Made by a program: the position numbers and the translations under genes. Positions 1 through 9,871 of a stretch of 30,964 bases of DNA are shown here, piece by piece. Origin of the DNA: Albugo candida (taxonomy: Eukaryota > Oomycota > Peronosporomycetes > Albuginales > Albuginaceae); NCBI GenBank assembly GCA_905220665.1, contig CAJNAR010000078.1, positions 1-30,964 on the forward strand, read 5' to 3'. Position 1 is the stretch's first letter. Every line of letters starts with the position of its first letter. The notes under the pieces are model-generated. The model had not been told where the DNA came from. It was given only the letters and a program-made list of their open reading frames with translations, and searched no databases.

Positions 1-190
1 TCATATTGTCACCAAACAGCCGATCTGGTGGGGTGGGACTTAACCTGTTCCAGGTCTTCCAATCGGAGCGTAAGCACTTGACGATTTGCAAGCAAACAGT
101 ATCGTATAACGGTATTCCCTAAACCCATCAATAATCTCCGTCGGGCTCGATAAAGCTATGAGAAATTATTTCAAAATGTTTTTTACGGCT
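1..190. repeat. degenerate satellite edge segment
   Basis: This stretch does not align cleanly to the array but shares short words with half Y in the same order: TTGTCACCAAA at 6-16, CCAATC at 59-64, CGTAAGCAC at 69-77, AGCAAA then CGTAT near 91-107, TTCCC at 115, and AATAATCT at 130-137. Spacing differs from a normal Y half by insertions and deletions, and about 100 bp seems missing before the good homology starts near 191. I read it as decayed satellite at the array margin. Unique flanking DNA with chance matches remains possible. I see no gene in it. Confidence 0.55.
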
Positions 191-327
191 GGGTGGACTC
201 GTTTATCTTACAAACCGAGCGACGTCTCAGACATTCCTTATCAGAAAAGACATTTCTGACGACGTCATCCAAACTTTGTAGTTCAGTACGTGAAATGCTT
301 CCCTTTGTAAGCCAACACAGTCGATCA
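191..327. repeat. satellite unit U0, partial (type II-like)
   Basis: This is the first clearly recognisable satellite piece, equivalent to the first part of half X. It carries private changes not seen elsewhere: GACTCGTTTATC at its start, ACATTCCTTATCAG, and CTGACGACGTC in place of the usual CTGACGTT. The preceding GGCTGGGTGG looks more like the entry to half Y than to half X, so the left part may be an X/Y hybrid. Its divergence fits the usual pattern of less homogenised copies at array edges. Confidence 0.85.
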
Positions 328-1070
328 AAGAAGAAACAAAAACACCCAACCCATTCCAGAACTGACAAAGACTTTCCGTACTCCATAAAGATAACTAATC
401 CTGGGTCGTATGGTAAGGTATGAAATAGATCAACGTTGCATCAGATTTTACACAATATATCTACTCCATTACGTTTTCGTTAATATGAAATGTTAAGTTT
501 CTTACTTCATGCATACAAGGCCTGCAATATCAACCTTATATTAAAACCACTTTTTGCGCTTGGGTGTGACTCGTATACTCTAGAAACGTACAGAAGGTAG
601 CAAAACTTCTGACCTGAGCATACATTTATGGGTTTGTCACCAAAAACTTAGAAAGTTCAGTATCTCCAATCACCACTTCGCAATCGCACGCAAAAGAGCA
701 AAGACTCGTATTGTTCCCAAAAATAGTACCAGAACAGACATAAGTTTCAGTTCCTTCATTGATACAAATGATCTAGCGTTGTCTTGGTATATTTAAAAGC
801 AGTAAACGTTGGATCTCTTTCTTTAGATTAACCCACCCAACCATGACATTTTTATTTGTAAGAATATGCAGTTTGCTACTACATGCTTTTAGGCATAGCA
901 TCAGAACTTCAAATCAAAGGATTCGTGGATTTAACTGTGACTCGTATATCCTACAAATCGACCGACGTCTCAGACATTGTCTACAACAAAAGCCATTTCT
1001 GACGTTATTATCCAAATTTTGTAGTTCAGTACGTGAAATGCTTCCCTTTGCAAGCCAACACTGTCGATGA
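328..1070. repeat. satellite unit U1, type II to type I transition (743 bp)
   Basis: The left part has type II alleles: CAATATCAACC, CGTATACTCTAG, the CAGAAG/CTTCTG inverted repeat, GATACAAATG, the P lead, and CATGAC with TTTGTAAG. From about 870 onward it changes to type I alleles (GCTTTTAGG, ACAACAAAAG, GTTATTATCC). The type II to type I junction therefore lies between about 868 and 1003. Its lead region most resembles U27 and U38, more than 19 kb away. Confidence 0.9.
591..611. other. inverted repeat CAGAAG-N9-CTTCTG (exemplar)
   Basis: A perfect 6-bp inverted repeat with a 9-nt spacer lies in half Y of the type II units, here with loop GTAGCAAAA. Other type II units have the same arms with loops CTAGCAGAA (13030-13050), CTAGGAAAA, or CCAGGAAAA (19711-19731). 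Type I units have lost both arms (CAACAG and CTCTTAC), and U42 has lost the right arm. Confidence 0.7.
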
Positions 1071-1153
1071 AAGAAAACTAAAACACCCAAACCATTCCAG
1101 AACTGACATAGACTTTCTTTACTCCATAAAGATAACTAATCCCGGGTCGTATG

Positions 1154-1197
1154 GTAAGGTATGAAATAGATCAACGTTGCATCAGATTTTACACAAT
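1154..1197. other. 44-bp invariant block (exemplar)
   Basis: From GTAAGG to ACACAAT, 44 bases straddling the X/Y boundary are identical in every copy I read, type I and type II alike, including the edge copy U0. Bases just outside vary: GTATG/GTACT/GTATT before it, and ATATC/GTATC after it. Constant segments in satellites sometimes bind proteins or position nucleosomes, but nothing here shows which applies, and shared conversion tracts could also keep it constant. Confidence 0.75.
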
Positions 1198-1553
1198 ATA
1201 TCTACTCCATTACGTTTTCGTTAATATGAAATGTTAACTTTCTTACTTCATGCATACAAGGCCTGGCATACCAACCTTAATTAAAACCACTTTTTGCGCT
1301 TGGGTGTGACTCGTATAATATAAAAACGTACAACAGCTAGGAAAACCTCTTACCTGAAAACATTTATGGGTTTGTCACCAAAAACTTAGAAAGTTCAGTA
1401 TCTCCAATCAACACTTCGTAATCGCACGCAAAAGAGCAAAGACTCGTATTGTTCCCAAAAATAGTACCAGAACAGACATAAGTTTCAGTTCCTTCATTGA
1501 TAGAAATAATCTAGCGTTGTCTTGGTATATTTAAAAGCAGTAACCGTTGGACC

Positions 1554-1562
1554 TCATTGTTC
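1554..1562. other. hypervariable lead between GGATC and AGATT (exemplar)
   Basis: The short stretch between GGATC and AGATTAACC is the most allele-rich site of the unit: TCATTGTTC (L), TCTTTGTTT (U), TCTTTCTTT (P), TCATTGTTTG (S), TCATCTCAGTGTT (Q), or deleted in D units. The Q form looks like a tandem duplication of ATCTC. It coincides with the segment that Y ends have and X ends lack. Confidence 0.8.
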
Positions 1563-1920
1563 AGATTAACCCACCTAACCATTACATTCTTATGTGTTGG
1601 AATATGCAGTTTGCTACTACATGCTTTCAGGCATAGCATCAGAACTTCAAATCAAAGGATTCGTGGATTTAACTGTGACTCGTATATCCTACAAATCGAC
1701 CGACGTCTCAGACATTGTCTACAACAAAAGCCATTTCTGACGTTATTATCCAAATTTTGTAGTTCAGTACGTGAAATGCTTCCCTTTGCAAGCCAACACT
1801 GTCGATGAAAGAAAACTAAAACACCCAAACCATTCCAGAACTGACATAGACTTTCTTTACTCCATAAAGATAACTAATCCCGGGTCGTATGGTAAGGTAT
1901 GAAATAGATCAACGTTGCAT
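1562..1920. repeat. ancestral half-unit X (exemplar)
   Basis: Taken from the first CAGATT to the next, this 359-bp half aligns along its length with the following 379-bp half. Paired words at a 366-370 bp offset include CCATTAC, AGTTT..TACT.CATGC, AGGC..GGCAT, GTGACTCGTATA, GTTCAGTA, CCAGAAC.GACATA and AACGTTG.ATC. X contains the palindromic GTCTCAGAC word and the CCCGGG site. Identity to Y is roughly 60% by eye in the segments I aligned. Confidence 0.85.
1705..1720. other. dyad GTCTCAGACATTGTCT (exemplar)
   Basis: In half X, at the position matching the Y inverted repeat, GTCT and AGAC alternate to form two overlapping dyads: GTCT-C-AGAC and AGAC-ATT-GTCT. It is kept in nearly all full units, but the word just before it is altered in U33, U34 and U40 (CGAGGTCT), and U0 has a changed right part (ACATTCCTTA). 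Confidence 0.6.
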
Positions 1921-4900
1921 CAGATTTTACACAATATATCTACTCCATTACGTTTTCGTTAATATGAAATGTTAAGTTTCTTACTTCATGCATACAAGGC
2001 CTGGCATACCAACCTTAATTAAAACCACTTTTTGCGCTTGGGTGTGACTCGTATAATATAAAAACGTACAACAGCTAGGAAAACCTCTTACCTGAAAACA
2101 TTTATGGGTTTGTCACCAAAAACTTAGAAAGTTCAGTATCTCCAATCACCACTTCGTAATCGCACGCAAAAGAGCAAAGACTCGTATTGTTCCCAAAAAT
2201 AGTACCAGAACAGACATAAGTTTCAGTTCCTTCATTGATAGAAATAATCTAGCGTTGTCTTGGTATATTTAAAAGCAGTAACCGTTGGATCTCATTGTTC
2301 AGATTAACCCACCTAACCATTACATTCTTATGTGTTGGAATATGCAGTTTGCTACTACATGCTTTCAGGCATAGCATCAGAACTTCAAATCAAAGGATTC
2401 GTGGATTTAACTGTGACTCGTATATCCTACAAATCGACCGACGTCTCAGACATTGTCTACAACAAAAGCCATTTCTGACGTTATTATCCAAATTTTGTAG
2501 TTCAGTACGTGAAATGCTTCCCTTTGCAAGCCAACACTGTCGATGAAAGAAAACTAAAACACCCAAACCATTCCAGAACTGACATAGACTTTCTTTACTC
2601 CATAAAGATAACTAATCCCGGGTCGTATGGTAAGGTATGAAATAGATCAACGTTGCATCAGATTTTACACAATATATCTACTCCATTACGTTTTCGTTAA
2701 TATGAAATGTTAAGTTTCTTACTTCATGCATACAAGGCCTGGCATACCAACCTTAATTAAAACCACTTTTTGCGCTTGGGTGTGACTCGTATAATATAAA
2801 AACGTACAACAGCTAGGAAAACCTCTTACCTGAAAACATTTATGGGTTTGTCACCAAAAACTTAGAAAGTTCAGTATCTCCAATCACCACTTCGTAATCG
2901 CACGCAAAAGAGCAAAGACTCGTATTGTTCCCAAAAATAGTACCAGAACAGACATAAGTTTCAGTTCCTTCATTGATAGAAATAATCTAGCGTTGTCTTG
3001 GTATATTTAAAAGCAGTAACCGTTGGATCTCATTGTTCAGATTAACCCACCTAACCATTACATTCTTATGTGTTGGAATATGCAGTTTGCTACTACATGC
3101 TTTCAGGCATAGCATCAGAACTTCAAATCAAAGGATTCGTGGATTTAACTGTGACTCGTATATCCTACAAATCGACCGACGTCTCAGACATTGTCTACAA
3201 CAAAAGCCATTTCTGACGTTATTATCCAAATTTTGTAGTTCAGTACGTGAAATGCTTCCCTTTGCAAGCCAACACTGTCGATGAAAGAAAACTAAAACAC
3301 CCAAACCATTCCAGAACTGACATAGACTTTCTTTACTCCATAAAGATAACTAATCCCGGGTCGTATGGTAAGGTATGAAATAGATCAACGTTGCATCAGA
3401 TTTTACACAATATATCTACTCCATTACGTTTTCGTTAATATGAAATGTTAAGTTTCTTACTTCATGCATACAAGGCCTGGCATACCAACCTTAATTAAAA
3501 CCACTTTTTGCGCTTGGGTGTGACTCGTATAATATAAAAACGTACAACAGCTAGGAAAACCTCTTACCTGAAAACATTTATGGGTTTGTCACCAAAAACT
3601 TAGAAAGTTCAGTATCTCCAATCACCACTTCGTAATCGCACGCAAAAGAGCAAAGACTCGTATTGTTCCCAAAAATAGTACCAGAACAGACATAAGTTTC
3701 AGTTCCTTCATTGATAGAAATAATCTAGCGTTGTCTTGGTATATTTAAAAGCAGTAACCGTTGGATCTCATTGTTCAGATTAACCCACCTAACCATTACA
3801 TTCTTATGTGTTGGAATATGCAGTTTGCTACTACATGCTTTCAGGCATAGCATCAGAACTTCAAATCAAAGGATTCGTGGATTTAACTGTGACTCGTATA
3901 TCCTACAAATCGACCGACGTCTCAGACATTGTCTACAACAAAAGCCATTTCTGACGTTATTATCCAAATTTTGTAGTTCAGTACGTGAAATGCTTCCCTT
4001 TGCAAGCCAACACTGTCGATGAAAGAAAACTAAAACACCCAAACCATTCCAGAACTGACATAGACTTTCTTTACTCCATAAAGATAACTAATCCCGGGTC
4101 GTATGGTAAGGTATGAAATAGATCAACGTTGCATCAGATTTTACACAATATATCTACTCCATTACGTTTTCGTTAATATGAAATGTTAAGTTTCTTACTT
4201 CATGCATACAAGGCCTGGCATACCAACCTTAATTAAAACCACTTTTTGCGCTTGGGTGTGACTCGTATAATATAAAAACGTACAACAGCTAGGAAAACCT
4301 CTTACCTGAAAACATTTATGGGTTTGTCACCAAAAACTTAGAAAGTTCAGTATCTCCAATCACCACTTCGTAATCGCACGCAAAAGAGCAAAGACTCGTA
4401 TTGTTCCCAAAAATAGTACCAGAACAGACATAAGTTTCAGTTCCTTCATTGATAGAAATAATCTAGCGTTGTCTTGGTATATTTAAAAGCAGTAACCGTT
4501 GGATCTCATTGTTCAGATTAACCCACCTAACCATTACATTCTTATGTGTTGGAATATGCAGTTTGCTACTACATGCTTTCAGGCATAGCATCAGAACTTC
4601 AAATCAAAGGATTCGTGGATTTAACTGTGACTCGTATATCCTACAAATCGACCGACGTCTCAGACATTGTCTACAACAAAAGCCATTTCTGACGTTATTA
4701 TCCAAATTTTGTAGTTCAGTACGTGAAATGCTTCCCTTTGCAAGCCAACACTGTCGATGAAAGAAAACTAAAACACCCAAACCATTCCAGAACTGACATA
4801 GACTTTCTTTACTCCATAAAGATAACTAATCCCGGGTCGTATGGTAAGGTATGAAATAGATCAACGTTGCATCAGATTTTACACAATATATCTACTCCAT

Positions 4901-5498
4901 TACGTTTTCGTTAATATGAAATGTTAAGTTTCTTACTTCATGCATACAAGGCCTGGCATACCAACCTTAATTAAAACCACTTTTTGCGCTTGGGTGTGAC
5001 TCGTATAATATAAAAACGTACAACAGCTAGGAAAACCTCTTACCTGAAAACATTTATGGGTTTGTCACCAAAAACTTAGAAAGTTCAGTATCTCCAATCA
5101 CCACTTCGTAATCGCACGCAAAAGAGCAAAGACTCGTATTGTTCCCAAAAATAGTACCAGAACAGACATAAGTTTCAGTTCCTTCATTGATAGAAATAAT
5201 CTAGCGTTGTCTTGGTATATTTAAAAGCAGTAACCGTTGGATCTCATTGTTCAGATTAACCCACCTAACCATTACATTCTTATGTGTTGGAATATGCAGT
5301 TTGCTACTACATGCTTTCAGGCATAGCATCAGAACTTCAAATCAAAGGATTCGTGGATTTAACTGTGACTCGTATATCCTACAAATCGACCGACGTCTCA
5401 GACATTGTCTACAACAAAAGCCATTTCTGACGTTATTATCCAAATTTTGTAGTTCAGTACGTGAAATGCTTCCCTTTGCAAGCCAACACTGTCGATGA
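1809..5498. repeat. satellite units U3-U7, five near-identical type I copies
   Basis: Five consecutive 738-bp units span 1809-2546, 2547-3284, 3285-4022, 4023-4760 and 4761-5498. Reading them side by side I found no difference among them. They define the type I consensus: L lead, TGTGTTGG, ACAACAAAAG, GTTATTATCC, CCTGGCATACC, TTAATTAAAACC, CGTATAATAT and CTTACCTGAAAACA. Such identity implies very recent amplification or strong ongoing homogenisation, provided the assembly is faithful. Confidence 0.95.
1921..2299. repeat. ancestral half-unit Y (exemplar)
   Basis: This is the second half of the dimer. It is longer than X by the CAGATT marker, mainly because an extra segment of about 9 bp separates AACGTTG.ATC from CAGATT at its end. 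That segment is the hypervariable lead. Y contains the AT-rich TATATTTAAAAG word and, in type II copies, the CAGAAG/CTTCTG inverted repeat. Confidence 0.85.
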
Positions 5499-6217
5499 AA
5501 GAAAACTAAAACACCCAAACCATTCCAGAACTGACATAGACTTTCTTTACTCCATAAAGATAACTAATCCCGGGTCGTATGGTAAGGTATGAAATAGATC
5601 AACGTTGCATCAGATTTTACACAATATATCTACTCCATTACGTTTTCGTTAATATGAAATGTTAAGTTTCTTACTTCATGCATACAAGGCCTGGCATACC
5701 AACCTTAATTAAACCACTTTTTGCGCTTGGGTGTGACTCGTATAATATAAAAACGTACAACAGCTAGGAAAACCTCTTACCTGAAAACATTTATGGGTTT
5801 GTCACCAAAAACTTAGAAAGTTCAGTATCTCCAATCACCACTTCGTAATCGCACGCAAAAGAGCAAAGACTCGTATTGTTCCCAAAAATAGTACCAGAAC
5901 AGACACAAGTTTCAGTTCCTTCATTGATAGAAATAATCTAGCGTTGTCTTGGTATATTTAAAAGCAGTAACCGTTGGATCCACCTAACCATTACATTCTT
6001 ATGTGTTGGAATATGCAGTTTGCTACTACATGCTTTTAGGCATAGCATCAGAACTTCAAATCAAAGGATTCGTGGATTTAACTGTGACTCGTATATCCTA
6101 CAAATCGACCGACGTCTCAGACATTGTCTACAACAAAAGCCATTTCTGACGTTATTATCCAAATTTTGTAGTTCAGTACGTGAAATGCTTCCCTTTGCAA
6201 GCCAACACTGTCGATGA
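5499..6217. repeat. satellite unit U8, deletion haplotype D (719 bp)
   Basis: This is the first of six D units. Relative to type I it loses one A near 5708 (AATTAAACC), has GACACAAG instead of GACATAAG near 5905, lacks 18 bp after GGATC (junction 5980/5981, creating GGATCC at 5976-5981), and has GCTTTTAGG near 6033. The 18 missing bases include the CAGATT word shared by both halves. Confidence 0.95.
5976..5981. other. D-haplotype deletion junction (BamHI site)
   Basis: Loss of 18 bp joins GGATC directly to CACC and creates GGATCC. The same junction is at 8171, 9630, 10349, 11068 and 11787. I found no GGATCC at this site in other units, so the site is diagnostic for D. Confidence 0.9.
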
Positions 6218-7693
6218 AAGAAAACTAAAACACCCAAACCATTCCAGAACTGACATAGACTTTCTTTACTCCATAAAGATAACTAATCCCGGGTCGTATG
6301 GTAAGGTATGAAATAGATCAACGTTGCATCAGATTTTACACAATATATCTACTCCATTACGTTTTCGTTAATATGAAATGTTAAGTTTCTTACTTCATGC
6401 ATACAAGGCCTGGCATACCAACCTTAATTAAAACCACTTTTTGCGCTTGGGTGTGACTCGTATAATATAAAAACGTACAACAGCTAGGAAAACCTCTTAC
6501 CTGAAAACATTTATGGGTTTGTCACCAAAAACTTAGAAAGTTCAGTATCTCCAATCACCACTTCGTAATCGCACGCAAAAGAGCAAAGACTCGTATTGTT
6601 CCCAAAAATAGTACCAGAACAGACATAAGTTTCAGTTCCTTCATTGATAGAAATAATCTAGCGTTGTCTTGGTATATTTAAAAGCAGTAACCGTTGGATC
6701 TCATTGTTCAGATTAACCCACCTAACCATTACATTCTTATGTGTTGGAATATGCAGTTTGCTACTACATGCTTTCAGGCATAGCATCAGAACTTCAAATC
6801 AAAGGATTCGTGGATTTAACTGTGACTCGTATATCCTACAAATCGACCGACGTCTCAGACATTGTCTACAACAAAAGCCATTTCTGACGTTATTATCCAA
6901 ATTTTGTAGTTCAGTACGTGAAATGCTTCCCTTTGCAAGCCAACACTGTCGATGAAAGAAAACTAAAACACCCAAACCATTCCAGAACTGACATAGACTT
7001 TCTTTACTCCATAAAGATAACTAATCCCGGGTCGTATGGTAAGGTATGAAATAGATCAACGTTGCATCAGATTTTACACAATATATCTACTCCATTACGT
7101 TTTCGTTAATATGAAATGTTAAGTTTCTTACTTCATGCATACAAGGCCTGGCATACCAACCTTAATTAAAACCACTTTTTGCGCTTGGGTGTGACTCGTA
7201 TAATATAAAAACGTACAACAGCTAGGAAAACCTCTTACCTGAAAACATTTATGGGTTTGTCACCAAAAACTTAGAAAGTTCAGTATCTCCAATCACCACT
7301 TCGTAATCGCACGCAAAAGAGCAAAGACTCGTATTGTTCCCAAAAATAGTACCAGAACAGACATAAGTTTCAGTTCCTTCATTGATAGAAATAATCTAGC
7401 GTTGTCTTGGTATATTTAAAAGCAGTAACCGTTGGATCTCATTGTTCAGATTAACCCACCTAACCATTACATTCTTATGTGTTGGAATATGCAGTTTGCT
7501 ACTACATGCTTTCAGGCATAGCATCAGAACTTCAAATCAAAGGATTCGTGGATTTAACTGTGACTCGTATATCCTACAAATCGACCGACGTCTCAGACAT
7601 TGTCTACAACAAAAGCCATTTCTGACGTTATTATCCAAATTTTGTAGTTCAGTACGTGAAATGCTTCCCTTTGCAAGCCAACACTGTCGATGA
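6218..7693. repeat. satellite units U9-U10, type I (2 x 738 bp)
   Basis: Two standard type I copies (6218-6955 and 6956-7693) lie between D units U8 and U11. They carry the full 18-bp segment, GACATAAG and TTAATTAAAACC, and look the same as U3-U7. D and standard units therefore interleave here rather than forming separate blocks. Confidence 0.95.
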
Positions 7694-8412
7694 AAGAAAA
7701 CTAAAACACCCAAACCATTCCAGAACTGACATAGACTTTCTTTACTCCATAAAGATAACTAATCCCGGGTCGTATGGTAAGGTATGAAATAGATCAACGT
7801 TGCATCAGATTTTACACAATATATCTACTCCATTACGTTTTCGTTAATATGAAATGTTAAGTTTCTTACTTCATGCATACAAGGCCTGGCATACCAACCT
7901 TAATTAAACCACTTTTTGCGCTTGGGTGTGACTCGTATAATATAAAAACGTACAACAGCTAGGAAAACCTCTTACCTGAAAACATTTATGGGTTTGTCAC
8001 CAAAAACTTAGAAAGTTCAGTATCTCCAATCACCACTTCGTAATCGCACGCAAAAGAGCAAAGACTCGTATTGTTCCCAAAAATAGTACCAGAACAGACA
8101 CAAGTTTCAGTTCCTTCATTGATAGAAATAATCTAGCGTTGTCTTGGTATATTTAAAAGCAGTAACCGTTGGATCCACCTAACCATTACATTCTTATGTG
8201 TTGGAATATGCAGTTTGCTACTACATGCTTTTAGGCATAGCATCAGAACTTCAAATCAAAGGATTCGTGGATTTAACTGTGACTCGTATATCCTACAAAT
8301 CGACCGACGTCTCAGACATTGTCTACAACAAAAGCCATTTCTGACGTTATTATCCAAATTTTGTAGTTCAGTACGTGAAATGCTTCCCTTTGCAAGCCAA
8401 CACTGTCGATGA
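7694..8412. repeat. satellite unit U11, deletion haplotype D (719 bp)
   Basis: All four D markers are present: AATTAAACC, GACACAAG, GGATCC at 8171-8176 and GCTTTTAGG. I saw no difference from U8. Confidence 0.95.
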
Positions 8413-9152
8413 AAGAAAACTAAAACACCCAAACCATTCCAGAACTGACATAGACTTTCTTTACTCCATAAAGATAACTAATCCCGGGTCGTATGGTAAG
8501 GTATGAAATAGATCAACGTTGCATCAGATTTTACACAATATATCTACTCCATTACGTTTTCGTTAATATGAAATGTTAAGTTTCTTACTTCATGCATACA
8601 AGGCCTGGCATACCAACCTTAATTAAAACCACTTTTTGCGCTTGGGTGTGACTCGTATAATATAAAAACGTACAACAGCTAGGAAAACCTCTTACCTGAG
8701 CATACATTTATGGGTTTGTCACCAAAAACTTAGAAAGTTCAGTATCTCCAATCACCACTTCGTAATCGCACGCAAAAGAGCAAAGACTCGTATTGTTCCC
8801 AAAAATAGTACCAGAACAGACATAAGTTTCAGTTCCTTCATTGATAGAAATAATCTAGCGTTGTCTTGGTATATTTAAAAGCAGTAACCGTTGGATCTCA
8901 TTGTTCAGATTAACCCACCTAACCATTACATTCTTATGTGTTGGAATATGCAGTTTGCTACTACATGCTTTCAGGCATAGCATCAGAACTTCAAATCAAA
9001 GGATTCGTGGATTTAACTGTGACTCGTATATCCTACAAATCGACCGACGTCTCAGACATTGTCTACAACAAAAGCCATTTCTGACGTTATTATCCAAATT
9101 TTGTAGTTCAGTACGTGAAATGCTTCCCTTTGCAAGCCAACACTGTCGATGA
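8413..9152. repeat. satellite unit U12, type I with a type II word (740 bp)
   Basis: A type I unit in which CTTACCTGAAAACA is replaced by CTTACCTGAGCATACA near 8690, adding two bases. GAGCATAC is the type II form at this site, while the bases on both sides stay type I. A short conversion tract or an ancestral allele would explain it. Confidence 0.9.
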
Positions 9153-9871
9153 AAGAAAACTAAAACACCCAAACCATTCCAGAACTGACATAGACTTTCT
9201 TTACTCCATAAAGATAACTAATCCCGGGTCGTATGGTAAGGTATGAAATAGATCAACGTTGCATCAGATTTTACACAATATATCTACTCCATTACGTTTT
9301 CGTTAATATGAAATGTTAAGTTTCTTACTTCATGCATACAAGGCCTGGCATACCAACCTTAATTAAACCACTTTTTGCGCTTGGGTGTGACTCGTATAAT
9401 ATAAAAACGTACAACAGCTAGGAAAACCTCTTACCTGAAAACATTTATGGGTTTGTCACCAAAAACTTAGAAAGTTCAGTATCCTCAATCACCACTTCGT
9501 AATCGCACGCAAAAGAGCAAAGACTCGTATTGTTCCCAAAAATAGTACCAGAACAGACACAAGTTTCAGTTCCTTCATTGATAGAAATAATCTAGCGTTG
9601 TCTTGGTATATTTAAAAGCAGTAACCGTTGGATCCACCTAACCATTACATTCTTATGTGTTGGAATATGCAGTTTGCTACTACATGCTTTTAGGCATAGC
9701 ATCAGAACTTCAAATCAAAGGATTCGTGGATTTAACTGTGACTCGTATATCCTACAAATCGACCGACGTCTCAGACATTGTCTACAACAAAAGCCATTTC
9801 TGACGTTATTATCCAAATTTTGTAGTTCAGTACGTGAAATGCTTCCCTTTGCAAGCCAACACTGTCGATGA
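9153..9871. repeat. satellite unit U13, deletion haplotype D (719 bp)
   Basis: D markers are complete, with GGATCC at 9630-9635. It also has ATCCTCAATC at about 9481-9490 in place of ATCTCCAATC. The only other copy with this variant is U42 near 30897, at the right end of the window. Confidence 0.95.

Larger units (their letters stand above)
1071..1808. repeat. satellite unit U2, type I (738 bp)
   Basis: This is the first full type I unit. It differs from the following copies at three single bases: C at 1238 (GTTAACTTTC), A in CAATCAACAC near 1409, and C in GGACCTC at 1553. The 1238 change recurs only in U14 (10039), which suggests sequence exchange between non-adjacent units. Confidence 0.95.

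Noticed and set aside
256..295. Hammerhead-ribozyme-like CTGACGA followed by GAAA in U0
   Set aside because: Satellites can carry hammerheads, but other copies read CTGACGT, the bases next to GAAA do not close a proper stem II, and no cleavage triplet follows the GCTT/AAGC stem in the required position. I found no CTGANGA core on the minus strand.
1139..1155. Possible CENP-B-box-like word around CCCGGGTCGTATGG
   Set aside because: Only part of the core matches the reverse-complement box; the second conserved block (CGAA) is absent in all units.
1557..1808. Recurrent + strand reading frame of 65-96 codons in half X
   Set aside because: It recurs only because the DNA repeats. It starts at non-ATG codons or inside the lead, the Q insertion and D deletion change its 5' end, differences among copies often change amino acids (LQQKP/LPEKP, FNCD/FDCD, FAS/FVS), and the half Y homologue has no matching frame. 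No known domain is visible.
2263..2275. TATA-like TATATTTAAAAG in half Y
   Set aside because: In a 37% G+C unit such a word is expected by chance, S units alter it (TATATTAAAAAG), and no initiator or downstream transcript is supported.
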